DNA from: a virus
Length of the DNA: 36,852 bases
Virus record (IMG/VR): IMGVR_UViG_3300020596_000066
Span: 1-36,852 of that record
Strand: one strand, 5' to 3'
Numbering within the stretch: position 1 is the stretch's first letter; each line of letters begins with the position of its first letter. The notes below the pieces were generated by a model. That model saw only the letters and a list, made by a program, of their open reading frames with translations, did no database searches and was not told the DNA's origin. The position numbers and the translations under genes were made by a program. Below, in pieces: positions 30,644 through 36,500 of the stretch.

Positions 30644-30646
30644 ATA
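30641..30646 (+). promoter_or_regulatory. TAAATA motif fused to a TAA stop, before tRNA-Glu
   Basis: The TAA stop of the 30443-30643 gene begins TAAATA. The motif ends 5 nt before the first base of tRNA-Glu, right for transcription starting at or next to the tRNA 5' end. Confidence 0.45.
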
Positions 30647-30651
30647 GTTTT

Positions 30652-30935
30652 GATCCCATCATCTAGCGGCCTAGGTTAACTCTCAGGGCCAGCCGGACCG
30701 CTACCGTTTTATCGCGCGTACTTTGCGCACAGAACACCTCGCTTTCGACGTCAGACTCGGGGGGTTGGGGTTTAGCTGGCATCACCAGCCGGGACGGATC
30801 GCAGCTCCAACTGCGGTCCGTTTTCGTTAGTGAGGCACCTGCGCGGCTAAGTAATAGCGGTCGCCCTTAGCCACGACTCTGCCGTAGAAGATTTTCAATC
30901 TTTTCACGCGGGCTCGAATCCCGCTGGGATCGCCA
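30652..30935 (+). tRNA. tRNA-Glu (TTC) interrupted by about 208 nt
   Basis: The 5' part (30652-30676) has acceptor strand GATCCCA and the Glu-type D-arm TCATCTAGCGGCCTAGG. The 3' part (30885-30935) has an anticodon arm GAAGA-TTTTCAA-TCTTT (anticodon TTC), variable TCAC, T-arm GCGGG-CTCGAAT-CCCGC, acceptor TGGGATC, G and an encoded CCA. The acceptor strands pair in all 7 positions. Removing 30677-30884 gives a normal 76-nt tRNA. The break is just after the D-stem, not in the anticodon loop. Confidence 0.8.
30677..30884 (+). other. Intervening sequence in tRNA-Glu, possible self-splicing intron
   Basis: The boundaries can be drawn so that the upstream exon ends in T and the insert ends in G, as in group I introns. 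Strong pairings are GCCAGC/GCTGGC (30688-30693, 30775-30780), an 11-bp hairpin ACGGATCGCAG/CTGCGGTCCGT (30794-30804, 30811-30821) and GGCTAAG/CTTAGCC (30845-30851, 30866-30872). The last hairpin's loop (TAGCGGTC, 30855-30862) perfectly matches GACCGCTA (30696-30703), making a pseudoknot. The standard group I P7 core could not be found by eye. Confidence 0.55.
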
Positions 30936-30943
30936 AATATGAA

Positions 30944-30972
30944 TTGACAATATCACAGTGGTCCGTGATCAT
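30944..30972 (+). promoter_or_regulatory. Sigma-70-like promoter, leaderless
   Basis: TTGACA (30944-30949), 17 bp, GATCAT (30967-30972). ATG 30978 is 6 nt past the -10 box. Confidence 0.55.
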
Positions 30973-30977
30973 GTCTG

Positions 30978-31292
30978 ATGGCAAAGAAAAAGAAAGACCC
31001 CACCGCGTATGAAATCGCCCTTGATGCGTTTCGTGTTCCCGTTCGGGGAATAGACGAGACGATTCAGGATTGGGATCGAATTGCCGAAACCGTGGTGCCC
31101 GAGTTGAATTGGCCCTGCCGGATCGCGAGCATCGCCGTGCTGTATGATCCAGCCCTCGCACAACACGTTGCTGAGACGGTGATGTCGCATTATTCTCCGA
31201 GATTCACCAAATATCATATTAGAACGGTTTGTTCCTGCTATGATGGCAAACCGTTTCAAACTCAATTCGTGTTTGAACAAAGCCGAATTTGA
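30978..31292 (+). CDS. Hypothetical protein
   Basis: 104 residues starting MAKKKKDPTAYEIALDAFRVP. The lysine-rich start and a mixed alpha/beta body give no family. Predicted leaderless. Its TGA stop lies in the -35 box of the DNA ligase promoter. Confidence 0.65.
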   Translation: MAKKKKDPTAYEIALDAFRVPVRGIDETIQDWDRIAETVVPELNWPCRIASIAVLYDPALAQHVAETVMSHYSPRFTKYHIRTVCSCYDGKPFQTQFVFEQSRI

Positions 31293-31317
31293 CATCATCT
31301 AGAAAACCTGAAATAAT
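31289..31317 (+). promoter_or_regulatory. Promoter of DNA ligase, -35 shares a stop codon
   Basis: TTGACA (31289-31294), 17 bp, AATAAT (31312-31317). The TGA is the stop of the 30978-31292 gene. A short leader with CGAGGTAATC precedes ATG 31342. Confidence 0.7.
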
Positions 31318-31341
31318 CGCGTTTTACTCAACGAGGTAATC

Positions 31342-32463
31342 ATGTTGCATCCCACGCTGTACAAGAAGTCCACCACCGCCGTCGTTTTGGTTTGGTCGCA
31401 GGAACGTGAAGGCGGAAAGTACAGGACGATTGCGGGCCAGCAGGACGGTCAGCATGTGACCTCGGCGTGGACGAATTGCGAGGGCAAGAACATTGGTCGG
31501 TCCAACGAGACCACTCCGGAACAGCAAGCGGAACTTGAAGTCGCCGCGAACTACACGAAGAAGCTCGCTCAGGGTGGATACCATGATTCCATCAACGACA
31601 TCGACAAGAAGAAGTTCTATGAGCCCATGCTCGCTTATCCGATGGAAAAATACCCGCTGACGGGTATCGCGTTCGAGAAGGGTCTCGTGCAGGGACAGGC
31701 CAAGCTGGACGGAATTCGTTGTATTCACGGGGAGGATGGTCCGTTCTCTCGCAAGGGTAAGCCGATTTTCACAGTTCCCCATATCAGTGAAATTCTTTCC
31801 GACTTTCTTCGTGATTCTCACATGTTCGATGGTGAACTTTACAATCACGAACTCAAGCGAGACTTCAACAAGATCACCTCACTGGTGAAGAAAACCAAAC
31901 CCACCACCGCCGATTTGGCCGAGTCCGCGAACCTCGTCCAGTACCACGTTTACGATCTTCCCAGTCACGCGGGGGGTTTCGAGGAACGTTCCGAGGCGCT
32001 TCGGAAGATCGTGGCAGAGATCAATCATCCCAGTTTGGTGTTTGTGGAAACCGTCCCCATGGTGAACCACGAGGCGATGATCGCCTATTTCGAACGCTGT
32101 ATGGCGGACGGGTACGAGGGCGGAATCGTTCGTATCAACGGGAAACCCTATGAGAACAAGCGTTCGAAGAACCTCTTGAAGTACAAGGCGTTCGTGGACG
32201 CGGAATTCAAGATTCTCGACATCGAGCAGGGTCAGGGAAACTGGGAGGGCGCGGCCAAGGGTGTGTGGTTCGCCATGCCGGATGGTTCGCGGTTCAAAGC
32301 CACGATGATGGGCACCCGGGAGTACTGCACGGAGGTGTATCAGAATAGGGACGCCTATGTGGGTCGAGAGGCCACGGTGAAGTACTCGAAGGACCTCACC
32401 CCGGCGGGAATTCCCCGGTGGGGCAGCGTCAAGACCATCCACGAGGGGAAGCGCCACCTGTGA
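31342..32463 (+). CDS. ATP-dependent DNA ligase with WGR-like N-terminus
   Basis: 373 residues. Residues 10-75 (VVLVWSQEREGGKYRTIAG, TSAWTNCEGKNIGRSN) resemble a WGR-type domain. Ligase motifs are in order: motif I QAKLDGIRC with Lys121 as the adenylated residue, motif III FDGELYNHE near 162, motif IIIa VQYHVYDLP near 199, motif IV YEGGIVR near 258 and motif V LLKYKAF near 278. A C-terminal OB domain (residues 285-373) ends KYSKDLTPAGIPRWGSVKTI. It would join nicks and Okazaki fragments during phage replication. Confidence 0.9.
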   Translation: MLHPTLYKKSTTAVVLVWSQEREGGKYRTIAGQQDGQHVTSAWTNCEGKNIGRSNETTPEQQAELEVAANYTKKLAQGGYHDSINDIDKKKFYEPMLAYPMEKYPLTGIAFEKGLVQGQAKLDGIRCIHGEDGPFSRKGKPIFTVPHISEILSDFLRDSHMFDGELYNHELKRDFNKITSLVKKTKPTTADLAESANLVQYHVYDLPSHAGGFEERSEALRKIVAEINHPSLVFVETVPMVNHEAMIAYFERCMADGYEGGIVRINGKPYENKRSKNLLKYKAFVDAEFKILDIEQGQGNWEGAAKGVWFAMPDGSRFKATMMGTREYCTEVYQNRDAYVGREATVKYSKDLTPAGIPRWGSVKTIHEGKRHL

Positions 32464-32564
32464 GCACGGAAATCGATCTTCCCGTTCGTGCGATTGAGGC
32501 TATTCAATTATGGTCGAAGCAAGAGAGGCGTTCCCCGGTTTGCCCGGTTGAGCCCAGCCTTTGA
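32460..32564 (+). CDS. Small hypothetical protein overlapping DNA ligase
   Basis: 34 residues from a GTG at 32460 that overlaps the ligase stop (GTGA). It begins MSTEIDLPVRAIEAIQLWSKQE. The start context and codons look natural, but the protein may be the remnant of a longer gene cut by the 145-bp repeat that follows. Confidence 0.4.
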   Translation: MSTEIDLPVRAIEAIQLWSKQERRSPVCPVEPSL

Positions 32565-32605
32565 GTTTGTACGACTTCGTAAATCTAAATATATTGACTT
32601 TCACC

Positions 32606-32750
32606 TCCCTCGTAAGACGCCAAGCGATGGGTTTTTCGAAATGAAATCCACGGCAACGTCAAAAGGCGCCCGCTGGATGACTGAGTCAGGTCTTCACCCG
32701 ACCTGATTTAGCCGCGCTAGGTCACATAAATCGGGGTCTTATGACTTTGA
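32606..32750. repeat. 145-bp structured repeat, copy 2 (candidate noncoding RNA)
   Basis: Differs from 16747-16891 at two positions only. It lies between the DNA ligase region and a leftward gene, and overlaps the last 12 nt of that gene. ATTGACTTTCACCT lies directly before it, without the roughly 40 nt that separate it in copy 1. Confidence 0.7.
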
Positions 32751-33023
32751 CCCACGATCTTCTCGTTTGCCGATTTCCTCACTCAGGAATAGAGCGACGG
32801 CTTCGAGTTCGACCCGAACGGATTCGAGAGAAATGATCCGGGTTCGGTGTTCGGCCATCGCCACCGAGGCGGCGGAATCGCTGATCGGATAATAGTCCCG
32901 ACCGTGCACGTCGATATCCCGAACCTTGTCAATTGCTTCTCGAACCGCAGACATAGCCTCGATGTACTGGTTCATAAGGGTCTTGGGATTCGACCCATTG
33001 AGGTGGATTTGAGGAAACTGCAT
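32739..33023 (-). CDS. Conserved phage hypothetical protein (HLNG type)
   Basis: 94 residues from the ATG at 33023, preceded by CGGGAGATATAG. The pattern MQFPQIHLNGSNPKTLMNQYIEAMSAVREAIDKV, then NGRDYYP-like HGRDYYPISDSAASVAMAEHRTRI, is one I recall as common in tailed phages of Proteobacteria. It is mostly helical; function is unknown. The last codons lie inside the 145-bp repeat. Its start region is duplicated at 33445-33480. Confidence 0.7.
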   Translation of the reverse strand: MQFPQIHLNGSNPKTLMNQYIEAMSAVREAIDKVRDIDVHGRDYYPISDSAASVAMAEHRTRIISLESVRVELEAVALFLSEEIGKREDRGSKS

Positions 33024-33038
33024 CTATATCTCCCGTTG
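33003..33038 (-). repeat. 36-bp duplicated start module, copy 1
   Basis: Covers the ribosome binding site and first seven codons (MQFPQIH) of the 33023 gene. It is identical to 33445-33480. Confidence 0.9.
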
Positions 33039-33108
33039 CCAAAGAATGACTTGCCACGAGGCCATCCAAGGCTCGTAGTTACCTTCGCGATGATCAGAGA
33101 TTTTTGAA

Positions 33109-33402
33109 CTACTGGTCATGGTTTGTGCTCGCCACTTCGTGGCTCGGTGGTCCCTCAGAAGAACCTTCCGCCATTCTGAGCACGACTCGAAGATGGGCGG
33201 CGCTGTTGGAATAATTCAGGTCGTCGGTCCCAGTGAGGTTCGCCATGCTGCGAGCCACGCCGATGGCTTCCCATTGGGTCGCGATCCCGCGCACCCATTC
33301 CAGCGCTGCCCGCTCCGGAGCAGGAAGGTCTTGCCCCACACTCCCGCGAGCGTCTTCGGCGCGACCACAAAACGGACACGGCTTCAGTTCTTCTCCGGCC
33401 AT
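33109..33402 (-). CDS. Small zinc-ribbon protein, Lar-like start
   Basis: 97 residues from the ATG at 33402. The N-terminus MAGEELKPCPFCGRAED is like the Lar restriction-alleviation family and other phage zinc-ribbon proteins (LKPCPFCG), but only one CxxC is present. The rest is a helical domain (LPAPERAALEWVRGIATQWEAI and on). The start codon directly follows the stop of a 20-codon upstream frame, so translation is probably coupled. An anti-restriction role is only a suggestion. Confidence 0.6.
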   Translation of the reverse strand: MAGEELKPCPFCGRAEDARGSVGQDLPAPERAALEWVRGIATQWEAIGVARSMANLTGTDDLNYSNSAAHLRVVLRMAEGSSEGPPSHEVASTNHDQ

Positions 33403-33465
33403 CTATCTCTCCTCGGGTGGGGTAGGCAGTATCAACACGAGCTTGTGGATTTGAGGAAACTGCAT
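33403..33465 (-). CDS. 20-residue leader peptide made from a duplicated start module
   Basis: It begins MQFPQIH, identical in DNA to the start of the 33023 gene, continues KLVLILPTPPEER and stops at TAG immediately before the next ATG. It has a good CGGGAGATATAG ribosome site. It probably serves to bring ribosomes to the 33402 gene. Confidence 0.55.
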   Translation of the reverse strand: MQFPQIHKLVLILPTPPEER

Positions 33466-33480
33466 CTATATCTCCCGTTG
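33445..33480 (-). repeat. 36-bp duplicated start module, copy 2
   Basis: Identical to 33003-33038. Confidence 0.9.
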
Positions 33481-33497
33481 TTGATCTCCTTGGCACT

Positions 33498-33526
33498 TCT
33501 ATAACAGTTCTACCCGTTGATGTCAA
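33498..33526 (-). promoter_or_regulatory. Sigma-70-like promoter
   Basis: Minus strand TTGACA (33521-33526), 17 bp, TATAGA (33498-33503), with TG two bases before the -10 box. It would drive the leader peptide, the zinc-ribbon gene and the 33023 gene. Confidence 0.7.
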
Positions 33527-33572
33527 TTTCAAAATATCCTTGCCGGAGGAGAGAATTGTGATAGATAATAAT

Positions 33573-33644
33573 GTTGCCGTGACTCGATTGGATAGGTGTT
33601 CCGCTGCAAACGGAAATAAAGTAGGTTCCTAATCGGCAACTCCA
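33573..33644 (+). tRNA. tRNA-Cys (GCA)-like gene with shortened T-arm
   Basis: The acceptor stem GTTGCCG/CGGCAAC pairs fully, the anticodon arm is TTCCG-CTGCAAA-CGGAA (anticodon GCA), the discriminator is T and CCA is encoded. D-loop GG is present. Only 18 nt lie between the anticodon and acceptor stems instead of about 21-22. The T-arm reads AGTAGGTTCCTAAT, as if GAATC were lost from TTCGAATCC. Confidence 0.65.
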
Positions 33645-33683
33645 AATTCGTTAATTCATACATGTCCGTGGCTAAGTACGGGC

Positions 33684-34139
33684 ATGAGAAGCCGCCGACC
33701 CCGACGCGCACGAAACCGCTCCCCCGCGACGAGTCGAGTATCACATCGAAAAGCACCAAAGCCAGAATCATGGAACGTATCACGGGGATGGTGTCGCTTC
33801 TGTGGAGGCATAATCATCGAGAACGGGGTACAGAATAAAAGGAAAAATTGGCACCCCCTTTGTGTGTTGCAGTGGAAATGCATGAATGATCCCACCACGA
33901 TGCGTCGTTTCATTCTGATCCGAGATAAACACACCTGTCAGGAATGCAACACCCGTCACGTCTTGGTATCGGAATTCGAAATCGATCATATCAAACCGTT
34001 GTATGAGAGCTACGGTGATGCCTCGTATTTCTCCCCGGATAACGCGCAACTCCTCTGTATTGGGTGTCATAAAAAGAAGACAAAGGTTGACCTCGCCCGG
34101 TGGCGAACCTACTTCAAAGAGAATGGAAAACAAAATTAA
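33684..34139 (+). CDS. HNH endonuclease
   Basis: 151 residues. A first zinc pair CRFCGG (residue 37) and a second CQECNTRHVLVSEFEIDHIKPL and LLCIGCHKKKTK form a zinc-supported HNH domain at about residues 70-135. The H of EIDHI, the N of PDNAQLL and the final H of CHKKKT are in place. The basic N-terminus (MRSRRPRRARNRS) could bind DNA. A homing nuclease is the likely role. It overlaps the next gene by 17 nt. Confidence 0.8.
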   Translation: MRSRRPRRARNRSPATSRVSHRKAPKPESWNVSRGWCRFCGGIIIENGVQNKRKNWHPLCVLQWKCMNDPTTMRRFILIRDKHTCQECNTRHVLVSEFEIDHIKPLYESYGDASYFSPDNAQLLCIGCHKKKTKVDLARWRTYFKENGKQN

Positions 34140-34350
34140 CACTCTTGAGATTCCCGGCTTCCTCACGGTACGGGAACTCAACAAGGAAACCCACTATCAT
34201 GTGGCAGCGGAGAATGGCGACTCGATTCTCGTGCGAATCCGAGGAGACGCCGCCCTCGATACCGAGATGTTCGCCCCCGGGGCGCGTGTGAAGATCACCG
34301 TCGAGATCGAACACGATTCCCACAAAGAGGTCCGTCGTCATGCAGATTGA
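34123..34350 (+). CDS. Small hypothetical protein
   Basis: 75 residues from the ATG at 34123, preceded by CAAAGAGA and overlapping the HNH gene. The beta-rich pattern (FLTVRELNKETHYHVAAENGDSILVRI and on) suggests a small barrel. It overlaps the next start by 11 nt. Function is unknown. Confidence 0.6.
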   Translation: MENKINTLEIPGFLTVRELNKETHYHVAAENGDSILVRIRGDAALDTEMFAPGARVKITVEIEHDSHKEVRRHAD

Positions 34351-34543
34351 CCTAGAACAGCACGGTGAATTGGTCCTGATCGAACAAGGAACGACCCGAA
34401 CCGTGCGTTTCATCGGGGACGATGAGAAAAACTCCATGACATTCGTTCTATCCTCGGGTTACACCGATCAGGATAAACCCATCACCCGACAATATTCCCG
34501 AGTGGGCCGCGTTCGTATCATACTCGAAACTGATCTTCCGTAA
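34340..34543 (+). CDS. Small hypothetical protein
   Basis: 67 residues from the ATG at 34340. It is beta-rich (LVLIEQGTTRTVRFIGDDEKNSMTFVLSSG), similar in style to the preceding small protein; the two may be a pair. Its TAA stop is part of TAAATA (34541-34546). Confidence 0.6.
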   Translation: MQIDLEQHGELVLIEQGTTRTVRFIGDDEKNSMTFVLSSGYTDQDKPITRQYSRVGRVRIILETDLP

Positions 34544-34546
34544 ATA
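34541..34546 (+). promoter_or_regulatory. TAAATA motif fused to a TAA stop
   Basis: The TAA stop of the 34340-34543 gene begins TAAATA, 45 nt before ATG 34592. Confidence 0.35.
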
Positions 34547-34591
34547 TGAAGAGACCGATATTTCGGGTGTATTAAAATTAGGAGAACCCCA

Positions 34592-35113
34592 ATGAGTGAC
34601 GACGCATATGATGAGACCGAAGGGAATAACAGTGTTGCACTGGTTCGGACGCTAAAGCAGGTTCAGATTGCCGAGACCATTGAGGGCCTCCGGGATGTGA
34701 AACAGACCCGGGCGAAGCTTGGGGAATTCACCGTGCGGGACATGCATGAGGCGATTTACGGAGAGGATTTCACCAAGATCGTTCTTGGGGAGCACGGCGG
34801 AGAGTACGTGAAGATGTCCGAACTGGACGTGAAATTCACCGGGTCCAGTGATGGTCAACTTCGAACTCAGGTCATGGACCGGACCCTATTGGAACATCGT
34901 CCGGTGGATCAGGAAGAAGTCGCCCGAGTTCTACGGGAGCGGGATGATCAGCTTGATGAGCAGAACAAGAACAATCCCGAATACACGAGAGCCGCACTCG
35001 AACGTAATTCGGTCGAGGACGATGATCCTCCCATGACGGACTTCGATTTCTCCTCATTGACCCCGGAAGAAACGGCTGCGTTGACGAGGTTGCTTGCAAA
35101 GGCCAAGAAGTGA
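34592..35113 (+). CDS. Hypothetical protein
   Basis: 173 residues, preceded by TTAGGAGAACCCCA. It is strongly acidic and helical. A folded middle (TVRDMHEAIYGEDFTKIVLGEHGGEYVKMSELDVKF) is followed by a charged linker and a C-terminal helix. It might be a scaffold or chaperone by composition, but no family is seen. Its stop overlaps the PP-loop gene start (GTGA). Confidence 0.65.
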   Translation: MSDDAYDETEGNNSVALVRTLKQVQIAETIEGLRDVKQTRAKLGEFTVRDMHEAIYGEDFTKIVLGEHGGEYVKMSELDVKFTGSSDGQLRTQVMDRTLLEHRPVDQEEVARVLRERDDQLDEQNKNNPEYTRAALERNSVEDDDPPMTDFDFSSLTPEETAALTRLLAKAKK

Positions 35114-36045
35114 ACTTCGTCGAATATACGAAGTGGGATCATTATCGGTGGTCCTATAAAGATGATGAGGTGGTCCGTCTGCCCGATCACCTCACTCCGG
35201 ACCAAGTCCATTATCGGTCGTGGTTCACCGGAGGGCTGGAACGGACCCCGGTCCGGTTTCGTAACGAGTGCATCACCACGGCGAATCATGTTCGCGAACT
35301 ATCCGAAGCCCATGGGGCTCCGATTCGGATCATGCTCAGTGGGGGGATGGATTCCGAAGTTACCGCGTGGAGTTTCAAACTCGCCGCTGTGCCCTTTGAA
35401 CTCACGTTTATGAAACTCGCGGATGATCTGAACCGGCACGAGTATGCGATGGCTATGAAGGTCGCTGCTGATCTGGGGCACCCCCTCCGTGTAATCCACG
35501 TGGATATTCACAAAATAGCGAAGTGGTCTGAGGAGCAGGAGTACTCGAAGTTCCAAGCCCCCATCTCGTATTCGCATCGTTGGTTGGCCTTACAGTTCCC
35601 GAACGATCTCGCCGTGTGGGGATGTGGAGACATGGTGATGAATCGGGATGCCCGTGGGAACAGCTACGTGGAACTCGGGGCGGGCCGACATCATTGTTAC
35701 GATATCTACACGGGAGATCATCTTCCCCATAAGGGAGTGGAGCAATTCCTCCACTACACCCCCGAACAGGCATTGTCCGCATACACGCATCTGTTGATTC
35801 AAACGTGGGTGGAATCCCCACGGTCAATGCCGTTTCCGTTTTATGGGATCAAAGCCGCATTTTACAAAACGGAATTCCCTGAGATCAAGACGGACCGTGA
35901 AAAGCGAACCGGGGCGGAACTTATTCGAGTTCTTGAGTCTAAATTCGTTGACGCGAGGAAGTACTTGGCCCCGTACGCGGTGCGACCCCAGATCAAATAT
36001 CGGGATATCATTGCCCAACTCGAACGTCCCCTGAGTGATATATGA
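35110..36045 (+). CDS. PP-loop ATP pyrophosphatase-like protein
   Basis: 311 residues from a GTG at 35110. The PP-loop IRIMLSGGMDSEVTAWSF lies at residues 72-89, with SGGMDS as the ATP-binding core. Later segments (VDIHKIAKWSEEQEYSKFQ, NDLAVWGCGDMVMNRD) fit an N-type pyrophosphatase fold like QueC, TilS or asparagine synthetase C-terminal domains. The enzyme would activate a carboxyl or base by adenylation. The substrate is unknown: nucleotide or RNA modification are candidates, and asparagine-synthase-like chemistry is another. Confidence 0.7.
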   Translation: MNFVEYTKWDHYRWSYKDDEVVRLPDHLTPDQVHYRSWFTGGLERTPVRFRNECITTANHVRELSEAHGAPIRIMLSGGMDSEVTAWSFKLAAVPFELTFMKLADDLNRHEYAMAMKVAADLGHPLRVIHVDIHKIAKWSEEQEYSKFQAPISYSHRWLALQFPNDLAVWGCGDMVMNRDARGNSYVELGAGRHHCYDIYTGDHLPHKGVEQFLHYTPEQALSAYTHLLIQTWVESPRSMPFPFYGIKAAFYKTEFPEIKTDREKRTGAELIRVLESKFVDARKYLAPYAVRPQIKYRDIIAQLERPLSDI

Positions 36046-36500
36046 ACCCCGTGATCGGCACGAAGGATTGCCCGTTCATCGACCTAGAGCCATATTTGGA
36101 TATGAACGCGCTGGAGGAGATTCGTCCCGAAATATACCGGGGCATCGCCCGTTCAAGAATTCTTCCATTCCTCGTATCATGACCCAAAGCATTCTCGATT
36201 TCATTCCGAGAATGCGATAAAAGAACGGGATCAGAACGATCCGTTCCGACAGAGATACGACGAACTTCATGATCCTCGATCCGCAGCCATATATGCGAGC
36301 CTCGTTGCGGGTCATTATTCGGGAACCGGGGTTATTCCGATCACGCAGTTGAAGCCAATCCGGCATTGGGAAAGCATATCCGATCCCGGATCAGTCGAAG
36401 CGGGTTCGGATCATGAAAACTTCGGACCCCTATGCGAGTGGATTCAAACACTTCCCATGCAAATCGGGCGTATCACGCTGCATGTCGACGAACGCCGGAC
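36042..36500 (+). pseudogene. Frameshifted and truncated gene, possibly oxygenase-like end
   Basis: The ATG at 36042 overlaps the PP-loop stop. Frame one (MNPVIGTKDCPFIDLEPYLDMNALEE and on) stops at 36180. From about 36150 another frame continues naturally (VQEFFHSSYHDPKHSRF, then FGPLCEWIQTLPMQIGRITLHVDE). One missing base near 36150 explains the break. The phrase IGRITLHVDE recalls the catalytic strand of phage 2-oxoglutarate oxygenases, but only weakly. At about 36500 this gene runs into antisense hexapeptide repeats. Confidence 0.5.

Noticed and set aside
30794-30825. Rho-independent terminator inside the tRNA-Glu insert
   Set aside because: An 11-bp hairpin followed by TTTT could terminate transcription, but it would cut the tRNA in two. 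It fits better as an internal hairpin of the insert.
30677-30884. Firm classification as a group I intron
   Set aside because: The U/G boundaries, size and pairings fit, but the conserved P7 guanosine-binding core could not be identified by eye, so the class is left open.
33529-33783. 84-codon minus frame over the tRNA-Cys-like gene
   Set aside because: It overlaps the tRNA and the HNH gene start, has no ribosome site and looks unnatural.
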